Source: Sedimenticola sp. (GTDB lineage Bacteria; Pseudomonadota; Gammaproteobacteria; Chromatiales; Chromatiaceae). From it: DNA of 64,000 bases. Below the pieces are notes generated by a model. The model was not told the origin of the DNA and made no database searches. It saw only the letters and a program-made list of their open reading frames with translations. The stretch spans positions 434,001-498,000 of the forward strand of contig JAMOLT010000010.1 of assembly GCA_027068915.1 (NCBI GenBank). The letters are read 5' to 3'. The translations under genes were made by a program, and so were the position numbers. This document shows positions 22,039 through 33,398 of the stretch, one piece after another (position 1 is the stretch's first letter; every line of letters starts with the position of its first letter).

Positions 22039-23331
22039 ATGAATGAAGAAAAACACCTTACAAACATACGTTTTGACAGCTTTGGCCTGTCAGAAGCCAT
22101 ACTTGTCGGCGTCAAGGATGCCGGCTTTGAGTATTGCACCCCCATACAGGCAGCAACCCTCCCTCCGGCTCTGGCCGGTCAGGATGTAGCCGGGCAGGCA
22201 CAAACAGGCACCGGCAAGACCGCAGCCTTCCTGCTGGCGGCGTTGCATCGCATGGAGGAGCACCCACCATCGGAAAAGCGGCGCCCCAACCAGCCCAGGG
22301 TATTGATCGTTGCACCTACCCGTGAGCTGGCGATCCAGATCGAGAGGGACGCAAGAGTGCTGGCCGGGCATACAGGACATAAGGTGCAGGTCGTGTACGG
22401 CGGCACTGGCTATGAATCCCAGCGCAATGCGGTAAAAGAAGGGGTGGATATACTCATCGGCACTCCCGGACGCCTTATTGATTACTTCAAACAGAAAATC
22501 TATGACCTGCAAGAGATCCAGGTGGTGGTGCTGGATGAAGCAGACCGCATGTTCGATCTCGGGTTCATCAAGGATATCCGGTTCCTGCTGCGCCGCTGTC
22601 CCCCACCGGACAAGCGCCTGGGGATGTTGTTCTCGGCAACCCTGTCTTTTCGGGTCAAGGAGCTTGCCTACGAGCATATGAACAACCCCAAGGCCATCGA
22701 AGTCGAGCCGGACAAGGTTACTGCCGATCGCATTGAGGAGCAGGGCTTCATGACCGCCAACGACGAGAAAATACCTTTGCTCATTGGCTTGCTTCGCCAT
22801 TGGCAAAATGCCAGAACCATCGTCTTCGTCAATACCAAACGCGCTGCTGACGAGGTCTGGGGGTTTCTGCAGGGCAACGGTATAGAGACTGCTGTGCTGT
22901 CTGGTGATGTACCGCAGAAAAAGCGCATGAGCCTGCTGAAGAAATTTACTGAAGGCGGTTTAGATGTGCTGGTGGCGACAGATGTCGCTGCGCGGGGCTT
23001 GCATATTCCGGACGTAACCCATGTCGTAAACTATGACTTGCCGGAAGATGCCGAGGATTATGTGCATCGAATCGGTCGCACTGGCCGGGCCGGGGCTGCT
23101 GGCAGCGCCATCAGCTTTGCCTGCGAAACCCATGCCTTTTCATTGCCGGATGTCGAGGCCTATATCGGCCACAGCATTCCCATGACCTCCGTCCCTGGAG
23201 AGCTGTTGGCAGAAGTGGATCCTTCCAGTCGTATCCGTATTCCACGCAAACCACGGCAAAACAACGGTCGCGGCAACAGGGGAAGAAGCAGCGACCAGAC
23301 CCGGCATTCAAGGAAACGTCGACAAGGATAA
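22039..23331 (+). CDS. rhlB: ATP-dependent RNA helicase RhlB (DEAD box)
   Basis: A DEAD-box helicase that assists the RNA degradosome. ATG 22039 gives 430 residues beginning MNEEKHLTNIRFDSFG. Q-motif FEYCTPIQAATLP, Walker A AQTGTGKTAAF, PTRELAIQIE, DEADRMFDLGF, FSATLS, ARGLHIPDVTHVVNYD and HRIGRTGRAG are all present. The C-terminus is basic and disordered (NRGRSSDQTRHSRKRRQG), typical of RhlB. The trxA-rhlB divergent arrangement next to rho is conserved in gammaproteobacteria. Confidence 0.93.
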   Translation: MNEEKHLTNIRFDSFGLSEAILVGVKDAGFEYCTPIQAATLPPALAGQDVAGQAQTGTGKTAAFLLAALHRMEEHPPSEKRRPNQPRVLIVAPTRELAIQIERDARVLAGHTGHKVQVVYGGTGYESQRNAVKEGVDILIGTPGRLIDYFKQKIYDLQEIQVVVLDEADRMFDLGFIKDIRFLLRRCPPPDKRLGMLFSATLSFRVKELAYEHMNNPKAIEVEPDKVTADRIEEQGFMTANDEKIPLLIGLLRHWQNARTIVFVNTKRAADEVWGFLQGNGIETAVLSGDVPQKKRMSLLKKFTEGGLDVLVATDVAARGLHIPDVTHVVNYDLPEDAEDYVHRIGRTGRAGAAGSAISFACETHAFSLPDVEAYIGHSIPMTSVPGELLAEVDPSSRIRIPRKPRQNNGRGNRGRSSDQTRHSRKRRQG

Positions 23332-23365
23332 TGTCTGGGGAGGAAACCCAGAAAGGAAGAAAAGT

Positions 23366-25891
23366 ATGACCGGGAATCGAGAGCAACGGTGGCGACTGCC
23401 AACCCTCGCCTCCTATCAGGGACAGTATTTCTACATGGCGCTCGTTCTGGTTGCAGTGCTGATATCGTCTGCCTGGGTGGGACAGCATTATGTCAACCAT
23501 GCTTCGGAAGAGCAGATCAGTCGCATTGCTGTTCGCGCCCAGGCAGAGAAAGAAACGGGAAAACTGCTGTGGGAACTGCAGGAAATACAGGAGTGGCTGG
23601 GGAATCAGCTTATCGAGCCAGGAACCCAGTCCAGCAATCAGCTCCATCTCCTGACCCAGGCTCTGGAAAAGCACTTTGCAGAACTCGCCCGGAGCATGCA
23701 GGAGCTAAACCAGGAGGAACCGCCGCTAAAGGAACCCGTACCCCTGGCCAGACTGTCACGCTTCAAGGCGGATATTGCCACGTTTCTGCATATCTCCAAC
23801 AACAATGTCCTGCGTTTTCCGGGAATCTACATCATGCAGCCAAAGTCCAGGGCGATTCTGGATACGCTGGACACTATCGCTTTTCAAATTGCCAAGAAAA
23901 ACAACCGGAGCCAATTTACTCACCTGGTGTATCAGGTGCGCCATACCTGGTTGCAGCTGCTGTCTGAATTCCACCTGCTGGTGGCAAATCGTTTCAGCGT
24001 ATTCTCGGACAACCCTGAAGTGGGTATAGAGGCCAATTCCAAAAACATAAAAGAATACTTGCGGCAGATGCAGCAGCAATTGGTGCAGCTGCAGAAAACC
24101 CGGGCGCCTGCGTCATTGCAGTTGGCGGACGATATCTGGCAGCGTTTGCTGGCAAACGTAGAGGAATGGAACCAACACTACGAAAACCTGCTGGAGAACC
24201 TGCATTCCGAGCGGTGGCGGGAAGACATGTATCTATACAGAACCTCCCTGCAGCCCCAGATAAAGCAGATGCAGGCTGATTTGAAACAGATACAGGACAG
24301 CCTTTTTCGGCAGACAGCTGATGATATCACCGGGTTGACAAATATTGCATCACGCCTTAGCCAGACAATTTTTGTCCTTACCGTCCTGGGAATCTTCTGG
24401 ATTGTATTTGCCTACATCTATCTGAGGATAGGGGTAATAAAACCCATTGCCGAAACCGCCCATGCCCTGCGCCAGGAAGCCAACGGCAACAGCGATGTAG
24501 TCATTCCCCGGCCAAAGCTGGCAGAGACCCAGGATCTGGTAGAAGCCTTCAGTGAAATGCGCCGCCAGGCATGGAAGCGGCAACAGGGGCTGGATCATCT
24601 GGCACATCATGACCCCCTTACCCAGCTGCCCAACCGCCTGCTGTTCATGGATCGCCTGGAACATGCCCTGAGCATTGCCCACCGGCACAACACGATGGTT
24701 GCGCTGCTGTTTCTGGATCTCGATAATTTCAAAAAAATCAATGATGCCCTTGGGCATTTTGCCGGAGATGAATTGCTGGTGAATGTAGCTGGTCGCCTGC
24801 AGAAGGTGATACGCAATTCAGACACCGTCGCCCGCCTGGGAGGGGATGAATTCGCCGTCCTGCTGGAAGATATCGGACAAAAGACCTTTGCCAGAAATGT
24901 CGCACTGAAAATCCTGGAAGAACTGCAGACACCGCTGGAAATCGGCAGTCAGCAATATCATATTTCCGGTTCCATCGGCATTGCCATTGCTCCCTATGAC
25001 GACAATCAGCCCGGCGATCTTTTGCGTGATGCTGATGCCGCCATGTATGAGGCGAAACGGCGAGGAAAAAACAACTATTACTTTTTTTCCAGTGAGCTGC
25101 TGCAGCGCGTCAGCCGCCAGCTCGACATGGAACACCGCTTGCGCGATGCGGTGCTGAAAAAGGAATTTCTTTTCCACTATCAACCCATAGTGGAGGCGGA
25201 TACCGGCAAACTTATCGCTGTGGAAGCGCTGATGCGCTGGCAGCCGAAAGGTGAGCCATTGAAGTATCCGGCAGATTTCATGGAGATCATGAAAAGCCAG
25301 AACCTGGATCTGAGCGAAAAGGTTACAAAACATCTTTTTTCCCAGGTTGACGACCTGCAGTTTGTCGCCCAGGTCGAGCACGGTTTGCAGCTACGGGTTT
25401 CAATAAACATGGCTCCCGGTGCGTTGCGTGACCCGGCCCGGCACAGCAGCGTCGTAACAACGCTGAGCCAGCTGAAATATCCGTCTCACATCATTCTGGA
25501 AATTACAGAGGACACCCTGCTTGAGGATCTTGCCACTGCACGCGCCTTGTTCAGTGAGTTACGCCAACTGGGAATATCCCTGGTACTGGATGACTTTGGC
25601 ACCGGGCAGTCCTCCCTCAATCATTTGCGCAGCTACCCGTTTGACAGCATCAAGATTGACCGGGAATTTGTAAGGGATATTTGTTCCGATGAAGATGATG
25701 CAATTCTAGTCAAGGCAATCATCCAGCTCGCCCACAGCTTTGGCATGAAAGTGGTTGCAGAAGGGGTGGAAACCGAAGCCCAGAGAAGCTACCTGGTCAG
25801 CATCGGTTGTGACTACCTGCAGGGGTTTGTTATCAGCAAGCCGCTGCCGGTGGATGCACTGCTGGTATTTCTGGAAACAATAGAGACTTGA
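23366..25891 (+). CDS. Membrane GGDEF-EAL bifunctional cyclic-di-GMP enzyme
   Basis: An 841-residue inner-membrane protein. TM1 lies about residues 22-42 and TM2 about 328-352, enclosing a 280-residue helical periplasmic sensor rich in coiled-coil segments; a HAMP-like linker follows. The GGDEF domain (about 415-575) has an intact ARLGGDEFAVLLED site and an RNSD I-site five residues ahead of it. The EAL domain (about 585-840) keeps VEALMRW, NMAPGAL, EITEDTLLE, DDFGTGQSSL, KIDREFV and AEGVETEAQ. Both cyclase and phosphodiesterase activity are therefore possible. It follows rhlB at 34 bases. The ligand sensed is unknown. Confidence 0.9.
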   Translation: MTGNREQRWRLPTLASYQGQYFYMALVLVAVLISSAWVGQHYVNHASEEQISRIAVRAQAEKETGKLLWELQEIQEWLGNQLIEPGTQSSNQLHLLTQALEKHFAELARSMQELNQEEPPLKEPVPLARLSRFKADIATFLHISNNNVLRFPGIYIMQPKSRAILDTLDTIAFQIAKKNNRSQFTHLVYQVRHTWLQLLSEFHLLVANRFSVFSDNPEVGIEANSKNIKEYLRQMQQQLVQLQKTRAPASLQLADDIWQRLLANVEEWNQHYENLLENLHSERWREDMYLYRTSLQPQIKQMQADLKQIQDSLFRQTADDITGLTNIASRLSQTIFVLTVLGIFWIVFAYIYLRIGVIKPIAETAHALRQEANGNSDVVIPRPKLAETQDLVEAFSEMRRQAWKRQQGLDHLAHHDPLTQLPNRLLFMDRLEHALSIAHRHNTMVALLFLDLDNFKKINDALGHFAGDELLVNVAGRLQKVIRNSDTVARLGGDEFAVLLEDIGQKTFARNVALKILEELQTPLEIGSQQYHISGSIGIAIAPYDDNQPGDLLRDADAAMYEAKRRGKNNYYFFSSELLQRVSRQLDMEHRLRDAVLKKEFLFHYQPIVEADTGKLIAVEALMRWQPKGEPLKYPADFMEIMKSQNLDLSEKVTKHLFSQVDDLQFVAQVEHGLQLRVSINMAPGALRDPARHSSVVTTLSQLKYPSHIILEITEDTLLEDLATARALFSELRQLGISLVLDDFGTGQSSLNHLRSYPFDSIKIDREFVRDICSDEDDAILVKAIIQLAHSFGMKVVAEGVETEAQRSYLVSIGCDYLQGFVISKPLPVDALLVFLETIET

Positions 25892-26557
25892 TCAAGAGCA
25901 GCCAAGGCCGCATAACAACGGCTCGAAATGCTGCAACGCCATGAATTCCGTAATATCCCGTGCAGGTTGTTTCGCATCCGGTTGCAGCATGCACAACAGG
26001 TGTGCAATGCCGAAGCTGTGAGCAGAACGAAGCACCGGCAAGCTGTCATCAATAAACAGGGTGCGCTCAGGTGAATAATTCACCACTTGCTGCAAGCGCC
26101 CCCAGAAAGCAGGATTTTCCTTTGGCAGGCCAATTTCATGGCTGCTGATTACCTGATCCAGGTGTTCGCCCAGGCGGGTTTTGCCCATCTTCAGTTGCAA
26201 GGCCTTTTGGTGCGCATTAGTCACCAGTACTCTGGCTTTGCCCTTGTCCTTGAGGCATCGCAAAAAGTCCACCACATGAGGATGTACCGCAATCAAATGC
26301 TCCACTTCTGTTTTCAGCAACGGAATATCCAGGGCAAGCTCCTTGCTCCAGTAGTCCACACAGTACCAGTTCAGCGTTCCCTCTACTTTCTTGTAGCGAT
26401 GTAGCAGCTCTTCTGTTGCTGCCTCCAGCGTCAGCCCGTGTTGCTCGGCATAGCGTCGGGGCACGTATTCCAGCCAAAAATGATTATCGAAATGCAGATC
26501 CAGCAGTGTACCGTCCATATCCAGCAATACGGTGTCGATCTGTGCCCAGTCAAACAT
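25892..26557 (-). CDS. yrfG: GMP/IMP nucleotidase, HAD superfamily
   Basis: A cytoplasmic HAD phosphatase that dephosphorylates purine mononucleotides. ATG 26557 follows an AGGAA site and gives 221 residues. HAD motif I is VLLDMDGTLLDLHFD, motif II VLVTNAHQKAL, the Lys is in GLPKENPAFW and motif IV is TLFIDDSLPVL. The FWLEYVPRRYAEQHGL segment is typical of YrfG. Its stop abuts the convergent GGDEF-EAL gene with no gap. Confidence 0.88.
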   Translation of the reverse strand: MFDWAQIDTVLLDMDGTLLDLHFDNHFWLEYVPRRYAEQHGLTLEAATEELLHRYKKVEGTLNWYCVDYWSKELALDIPLLKTEVEHLIAVHPHVVDFLRCLKDKGKARVLVTNAHQKALQLKMGKTRLGEHLDQVISSHEIGLPKENPAFWGRLQQVVNYSPERTLFIDDSLPVLRSAHSFGIAHLLCMLQPDAKQPARDITEFMALQHFEPLLCGLGCS

Positions 26558-26641
26558 GGAATTTCCTGAAAAAAAGCATTTGCACTCTATCTCCGGGCTT
26601 TGTAGCCTGTGGTTTGTATAACAATATACAGACCCCTTCAT

Positions 26642-27430
26642 ATGACATTACCAGACATCCGGCATATCAGCCAGATTGCCCGAAGAGCGGGCGAAGACAT
26701 TCTGCAAATTTATGCGCAGGATTTTGACGTGCAGGAAAAATCAGACCATTCTCCCCTTACCCAGGCAGACATGGCTTCACACCGGCTTATCGAAGATGCC
26801 TTGAAGCAGCTCACGCCGGAGATTCCCGTGCTTTCGGAAGAATCCACAGCGATTCCCTATGCAGAGCGCCGGCAATGGCAGCGCTATTGGCTAATCGACC
26901 CTCTCGATGGCACTCGTGAATTCGTCAAGCGCAACGGGGAATTCACGGTGAATATCGCACTTGTCGATCAAGGCTTCCCCATTCTTGGCGTGGTGCATGT
27001 ACCGGTCACCGGCACCACCTACTTTGGAGATATCGTCAGCGGAGCCTTTCGTCAGGAGAACCACGGGGAGCCAGAACCAATCCAGGTGACACGCCCCTGC
27101 GCCACCCCGGTGCGCGTTGCGGGAAGCCGCTCTCACGCCGGAGACAGCCTGGCGCGGTTTTTGCAGAGATTGCCAGCGCATGAAATCGTCAGCATGGGCA
27201 GCTCCCTCAAGCTGTGCCTGGTGGCGGAAGGGAAGGCAGATATCTATCCGCGCCTGGGACCTACCTCGGAATGGGACACTGCAGCCGCCCAGGCAGTAGT
27301 GGAAGCCGCTGGCGGCCAGGTAACAGACACCAGCCTGCAAAGGCTGCGCTATAATCAGAAGGATTCCTTGCTGAATCCGCATTTTCTGGTGTTTGGCGAC
27401 GATACCATCGACTGGAAAGCCTGTTTGTGA
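26642..27430 (+). CDS. cysQ: 3'(2'),5'-bisphosphate nucleotidase CysQ
   Basis: CysQ removes the 3'-phosphate from PAP made during sulfate activation or sulfonation. ATG 26642 gives 262 residues. Metal-binding inositol-monophosphatase-fold motifs are present: SEESTAIPYAERR, IDPLDGTREFVKRNGEFTVN, and GPTSEWDTAAAQAVVEAAGG. The upstream GTG at 26609 lies in the promoter gap to yrfG and is unlikely. Its stop overlaps the next gene start (GTGA). Confidence 0.93.
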   Translation: MTLPDIRHISQIARRAGEDILQIYAQDFDVQEKSDHSPLTQADMASHRLIEDALKQLTPEIPVLSEESTAIPYAERRQWQRYWLIDPLDGTREFVKRNGEFTVNIALVDQGFPILGVVHVPVTGTTYFGDIVSGAFRQENHGEPEPIQVTRPCATPVRVAGSRSHAGDSLARFLQRLPAHEIVSMGSSLKLCLVAEGKADIYPRLGPTSEWDTAAAQAVVEAAGGQVTDTSLQRLRYNQKDSLLNPHFLVFGDDTIDWKACL

Positions 27431-28455
27431 AACTACGCCTGAGCCTCCTTTTCGTTATCTTGACGGCACTGCTGGGGCCAGGCAGCCTGACTCTGACTGC
27501 AGCGGGCGAAGATCCTCTGGTTTTTGATGATATTCCTCTCAAGGAGCTGGTTCAGCACCCGGACTGGTTCAAGGAAAGCTTTCTGGATCTGCAGGATGAT
27601 TTGCGCGAGGCCTTGAATGGCGGCAAGCAGGGAATCATCGTCTACTTTGGGCAGAAACGCTGCCCCTATTGCCGCCAGCTGATGGAAGTCAATTTCAGGC
27701 AGCCGGACATTGTCAAATACACCCGTGATAACTTTGATGTCATTGCCATCGACATCTGGAACCCGGAAGAGGTCACAGATCCTGAAGGCAATACCATGAC
27801 CCAGCGGGAATATGCCGTGAAAATGGGCACCAACTTTACTCCGTCACTGGTGTTTTATGATGAAACCGGCAAAGCCGCTCTGCGTTTGCGTGGTTATTAT
27901 CCACCCTATCAGTTTCGGGCCGCCCTGGAGTATGTGGCAGATGAGCACTACAAGCGGGAGCCGTTCAACTATTATCTGGCCCGGGGCGACAGCACCCTGC
28001 GGTTTGAGGCAGAAGATATGGTGGAAGAGGAATTTTTCCTGCCACCGCCATATAATCTGGATCGCAGCCGCTTCCCCGGAGAGCGTCCTCTGGTAGTGTT
28101 TTTTGAGCAGGGAAACTGCCATGCCTGCGACATCCTCCATACTCAGCCCCTGCGCCAGCCTGCCATCCTGGAGTTACTCGGGGCTTTCGAGGCGGTACAA
28201 CTGAACATGTATGCAACCGACCCGGTGATTACGCCGGACGGCACCAGAACCAGCGCCAGGCGGTGGGCGGAGTCATTGGGCATTTTCTATGCTCCGACAT
28301 TGGTTTTCTTCGACGAAAACGGCGGGGAAATTATCCGCGTGGATTCCGTGGTGCATTTTTTTCGCCTACGCAATGTTCTGAGCTATATACTGGCCAAAGG
28401 CTATTTATCCTACCCCAGCTTCCAGTTGTGGCGTTCCGCAGAACGTAACCGTTAA
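27427..28455 (+). CDS. Periplasmic tandem thioredoxin-fold protein (SoxW-like halves)
   Basis: A 342-residue exported protein with a signal peptide (LSLLFVILTALLGPG) and two thioredoxin-like domains. Domain 1 (about 50-175) has KRCPYCRQLM and cis-Pro in TNFTPSLVFYDETG. Domain 2 (about 200-330) has GNCHACDILH and FYAPTLVFFDENGG. The repeated VFYDETG/VFFDENG segments suggest an internal duplication. CPYC and CHAC active sites suggest thiol reductase or isomerase roles, as in the SoxW/DsbC-like reductants of sulfur oxidisers. GTG 27427 overlaps the cysQ stop. Specific partners are unknown. Confidence 0.75.
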   Translation: MKLRLSLLFVILTALLGPGSLTLTAAGEDPLVFDDIPLKELVQHPDWFKESFLDLQDDLREALNGGKQGIIVYFGQKRCPYCRQLMEVNFRQPDIVKYTRDNFDVIAIDIWNPEEVTDPEGNTMTQREYAVKMGTNFTPSLVFYDETGKAALRLRGYYPPYQFRAALEYVADEHYKREPFNYYLARGDSTLRFEAEDMVEEEFFLPPPYNLDRSRFPGERPLVVFFEQGNCHACDILHTQPLRQPAILELLGAFEAVQLNMYATDPVITPDGTRTSARRWAESLGIFYAPTLVFFDENGGEIIRVDSVVHFFRLRNVLSYILAKGYLSYPSFQLWRSAERNR

Positions 28456-28588
28456 CCCGCCTTTCTCACCGGGGTTCGGGAATTCCGATCGATCTGGCGA
28501 AGATGTTGGCAATGATCTGGTCACTGGTAACCAACTGGATCATAAATCTTTTTCCAGGGCAGGCTTCCGATCCGGTGAGAAATGCGGG
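28456..28588. repeat. Intergenic inverted-repeat structure (17-bp arms)
   Basis: Arms at 28456-28472 (CCCGCCTTTCTCACCGG) and 28572-28588 match as an inverted repeat at 16 of 17 positions, 99 bases apart. A second inverted pair, ATGATC/GATCAT at 28512-28517 and 28538-28543, lies inside. It fills the convergent gap between the tandem thioredoxin gene and the DUF4124 gene and may be a small repetitive element or a structured transcript end. No second copy was seen in this window. Confidence 0.5.
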
Positions 28589-28597
28589 TGAATCCAT

Positions 28598-29035
28598 TCA
28601 GGGGCAGAATGTTCTCAGGTAATCTTCATAGTTGTCACGCCTGCGCCTCAAGCCTTCCCCCTCCGCGGGGGAGTAACCCCGGCGCAGCTTCGCGCTGACG
28701 GCCTCCAGCTGCTTGCCCTTGTTCCAGCAGGCGCGCAGCTTTGCCGGCCCGGGCTTTTTCCTGGCATTGCTTTTCGCCAGCTTGCGCTTGTGTTTCAACC
28801 GATCCCGGTCACGCTTGCGATATTGTTTATAGAGCGATTTCTCCCCGGAGCGTAAGGGGGACCATACCGGCTGGGCCTCGCCGGTTTCGATGCGCTCCCC
28901 ATCGCCTGCACAGGCCTGCTGCTGGAAACTGATGCCTCCGTCCGCCTGCGTACAGCGATACACTTGTGCTGCATGACTGCTACCGATAAGTAGGAACGAG
29001 ACAAAACCGAGAAAAAGAAGGCTTGCTGATGACAT
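28598..29035 (-). CDS. DUF4124-type exported protein
   Basis: ATG 29035 follows AAGGAGAGAG and gives 145 residues: a signal peptide (SSASLLFLGFVSFLLIGSSHA), then the DUF4124 core AAQVYRCTQADGGISFQQQACAGDG, and a strongly basic Lys/Arg-rich helical region ending in a Cys-containing tail (NYEDYLRTFCP). DUF4124 proteins are small periplasmic proteins of unknown function common in proteobacteria. An in-frame ATG six residues upstream is a possible alternative start. Confidence 0.78.
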   Translation of the reverse strand: MSSASLLFLGFVSFLLIGSSHAAQVYRCTQADGGISFQQQACAGDGERIETGEAQPVWSPLRSGEKSLYKQYRKRDRDRLKHKRKLAKSNARKKPGPAKLRACWNKGKQLEAVSAKLRRGYSPAEGEGLRRRRDNYEDYLRTFCP

Positions 29036-29140
29036 GGCTCTCTCCTTAAACATACGAAAATACGCACCAATCCGTGGGCTGAGCCAATCATAACTGACCG
29101 CAGAAGAACCTTGCAACTCCGGCATTTCTGTCACTGCCAG

Positions 29141-29169
29141 GTCAATAAAGCCCTGCTGTCAGGTATAAT
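29141..29169 (+). promoter_or_regulatory. Candidate metH promoter
   Basis: A perfect TATAAT lies at 29164-29169, 33 bases before the metH GTG. The -35 position (GTCAAT at 29141, 17-base spacer) is poor, so an activator may be needed. No cobalamin or SAM riboswitch fits in the short leader. Confidence 0.4.
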
Positions 29170-29201
29170 CGGCTTTTGTCAGCCTGTAGACAGCCAATCC
29201 C

Positions 29202-32939
<3,738 letters not shown>

Positions 32940-32952
32940 TACACTGCATCAG

Positions 32953-32973
32953 ACTAGTGTACTTCGTCCAAAA
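32953..32973. repeat. Remnant of a MITE-like element end
   Basis: CTAGTGTACTTCGTCCAAAAT at about 32953-32973 matches the outer end of the 16.6-kb element for most of its first 14 bases and then diverges. It lies in the 114-base gap after metH. It may be a solo decayed end. Confidence 0.4.
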
Positions 32974-33053
32974 TCACGAATCAGGTTTGATAGCTGGTTA
33001 TTTCCCCGGATAGATTCGATAAATCATGTGACGGGGCAGCAGGAGCGAGATAT

Positions 33054-33398
33054 ATGAGCAAGGAACAGGAGTCCCCTGGCAACGAACCCATCATCAAAGA
33101 TGCCGCGTTGCAGGAACTGCAGAAAACCAATGCGCTGGAGCAACAACTGCAAGCCATCCGCAGGAACACCGAAGAAACGCAAATCAGGCTGCTTGAGCTA
33201 CAGCAAGAGCTGAAAAAAACCCGCCGCGGTATTCGTATTTTCTGGATCGCAGAGCTGCTGGGGCCGGTGTTGGCCATCGTCTTGATCCTGGGCGGCGCCT
33301 GGTATGCATTGAAATATGCAGAAGAACACTATCTGGGCGGCGAATCGGTGATCGACAAGTTTCTGCTGAAAGAGGAAAAAAACAAGCCACCAACATGA
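33054..33398 (+). CDS. Single-pass membrane protein with coiled coil, unknown
   Basis: A 114-residue protein without a recognised family. Residues 15-60 form a charged heptad-like coiled coil (QELQKTNALEQQLQAIRR, LLELQQELKKTRRG), followed by one membrane helix at about 65-85 (AELLGPVLAIVLILGGAWYAL) and a short Lys-rich tail. The basic residues before the helix suggest the coiled coil is cytoplasmic. A GGAGCGAG-like ribosome site precedes it. Its stop overlaps the tmcA ATG (ATGA), so the two are translationally coupled. Confidence 0.7.
   Translation: MSKEQESPGNEPIIKDAALQELQKTNALEQQLQAIRRNTEETQIRLLELQQELKKTRRGIRIFWIAELLGPVLAIVLILGGAWYALKYAEEHYLGGESVIDKFLLKEEKNKPPT

Noticed and set aside
29136-29201. 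Cobalamin or SAM riboswitch before metH
   Set aside because: The leader after the TATAAT box is too short and has none of the conserved riboswitch cores.
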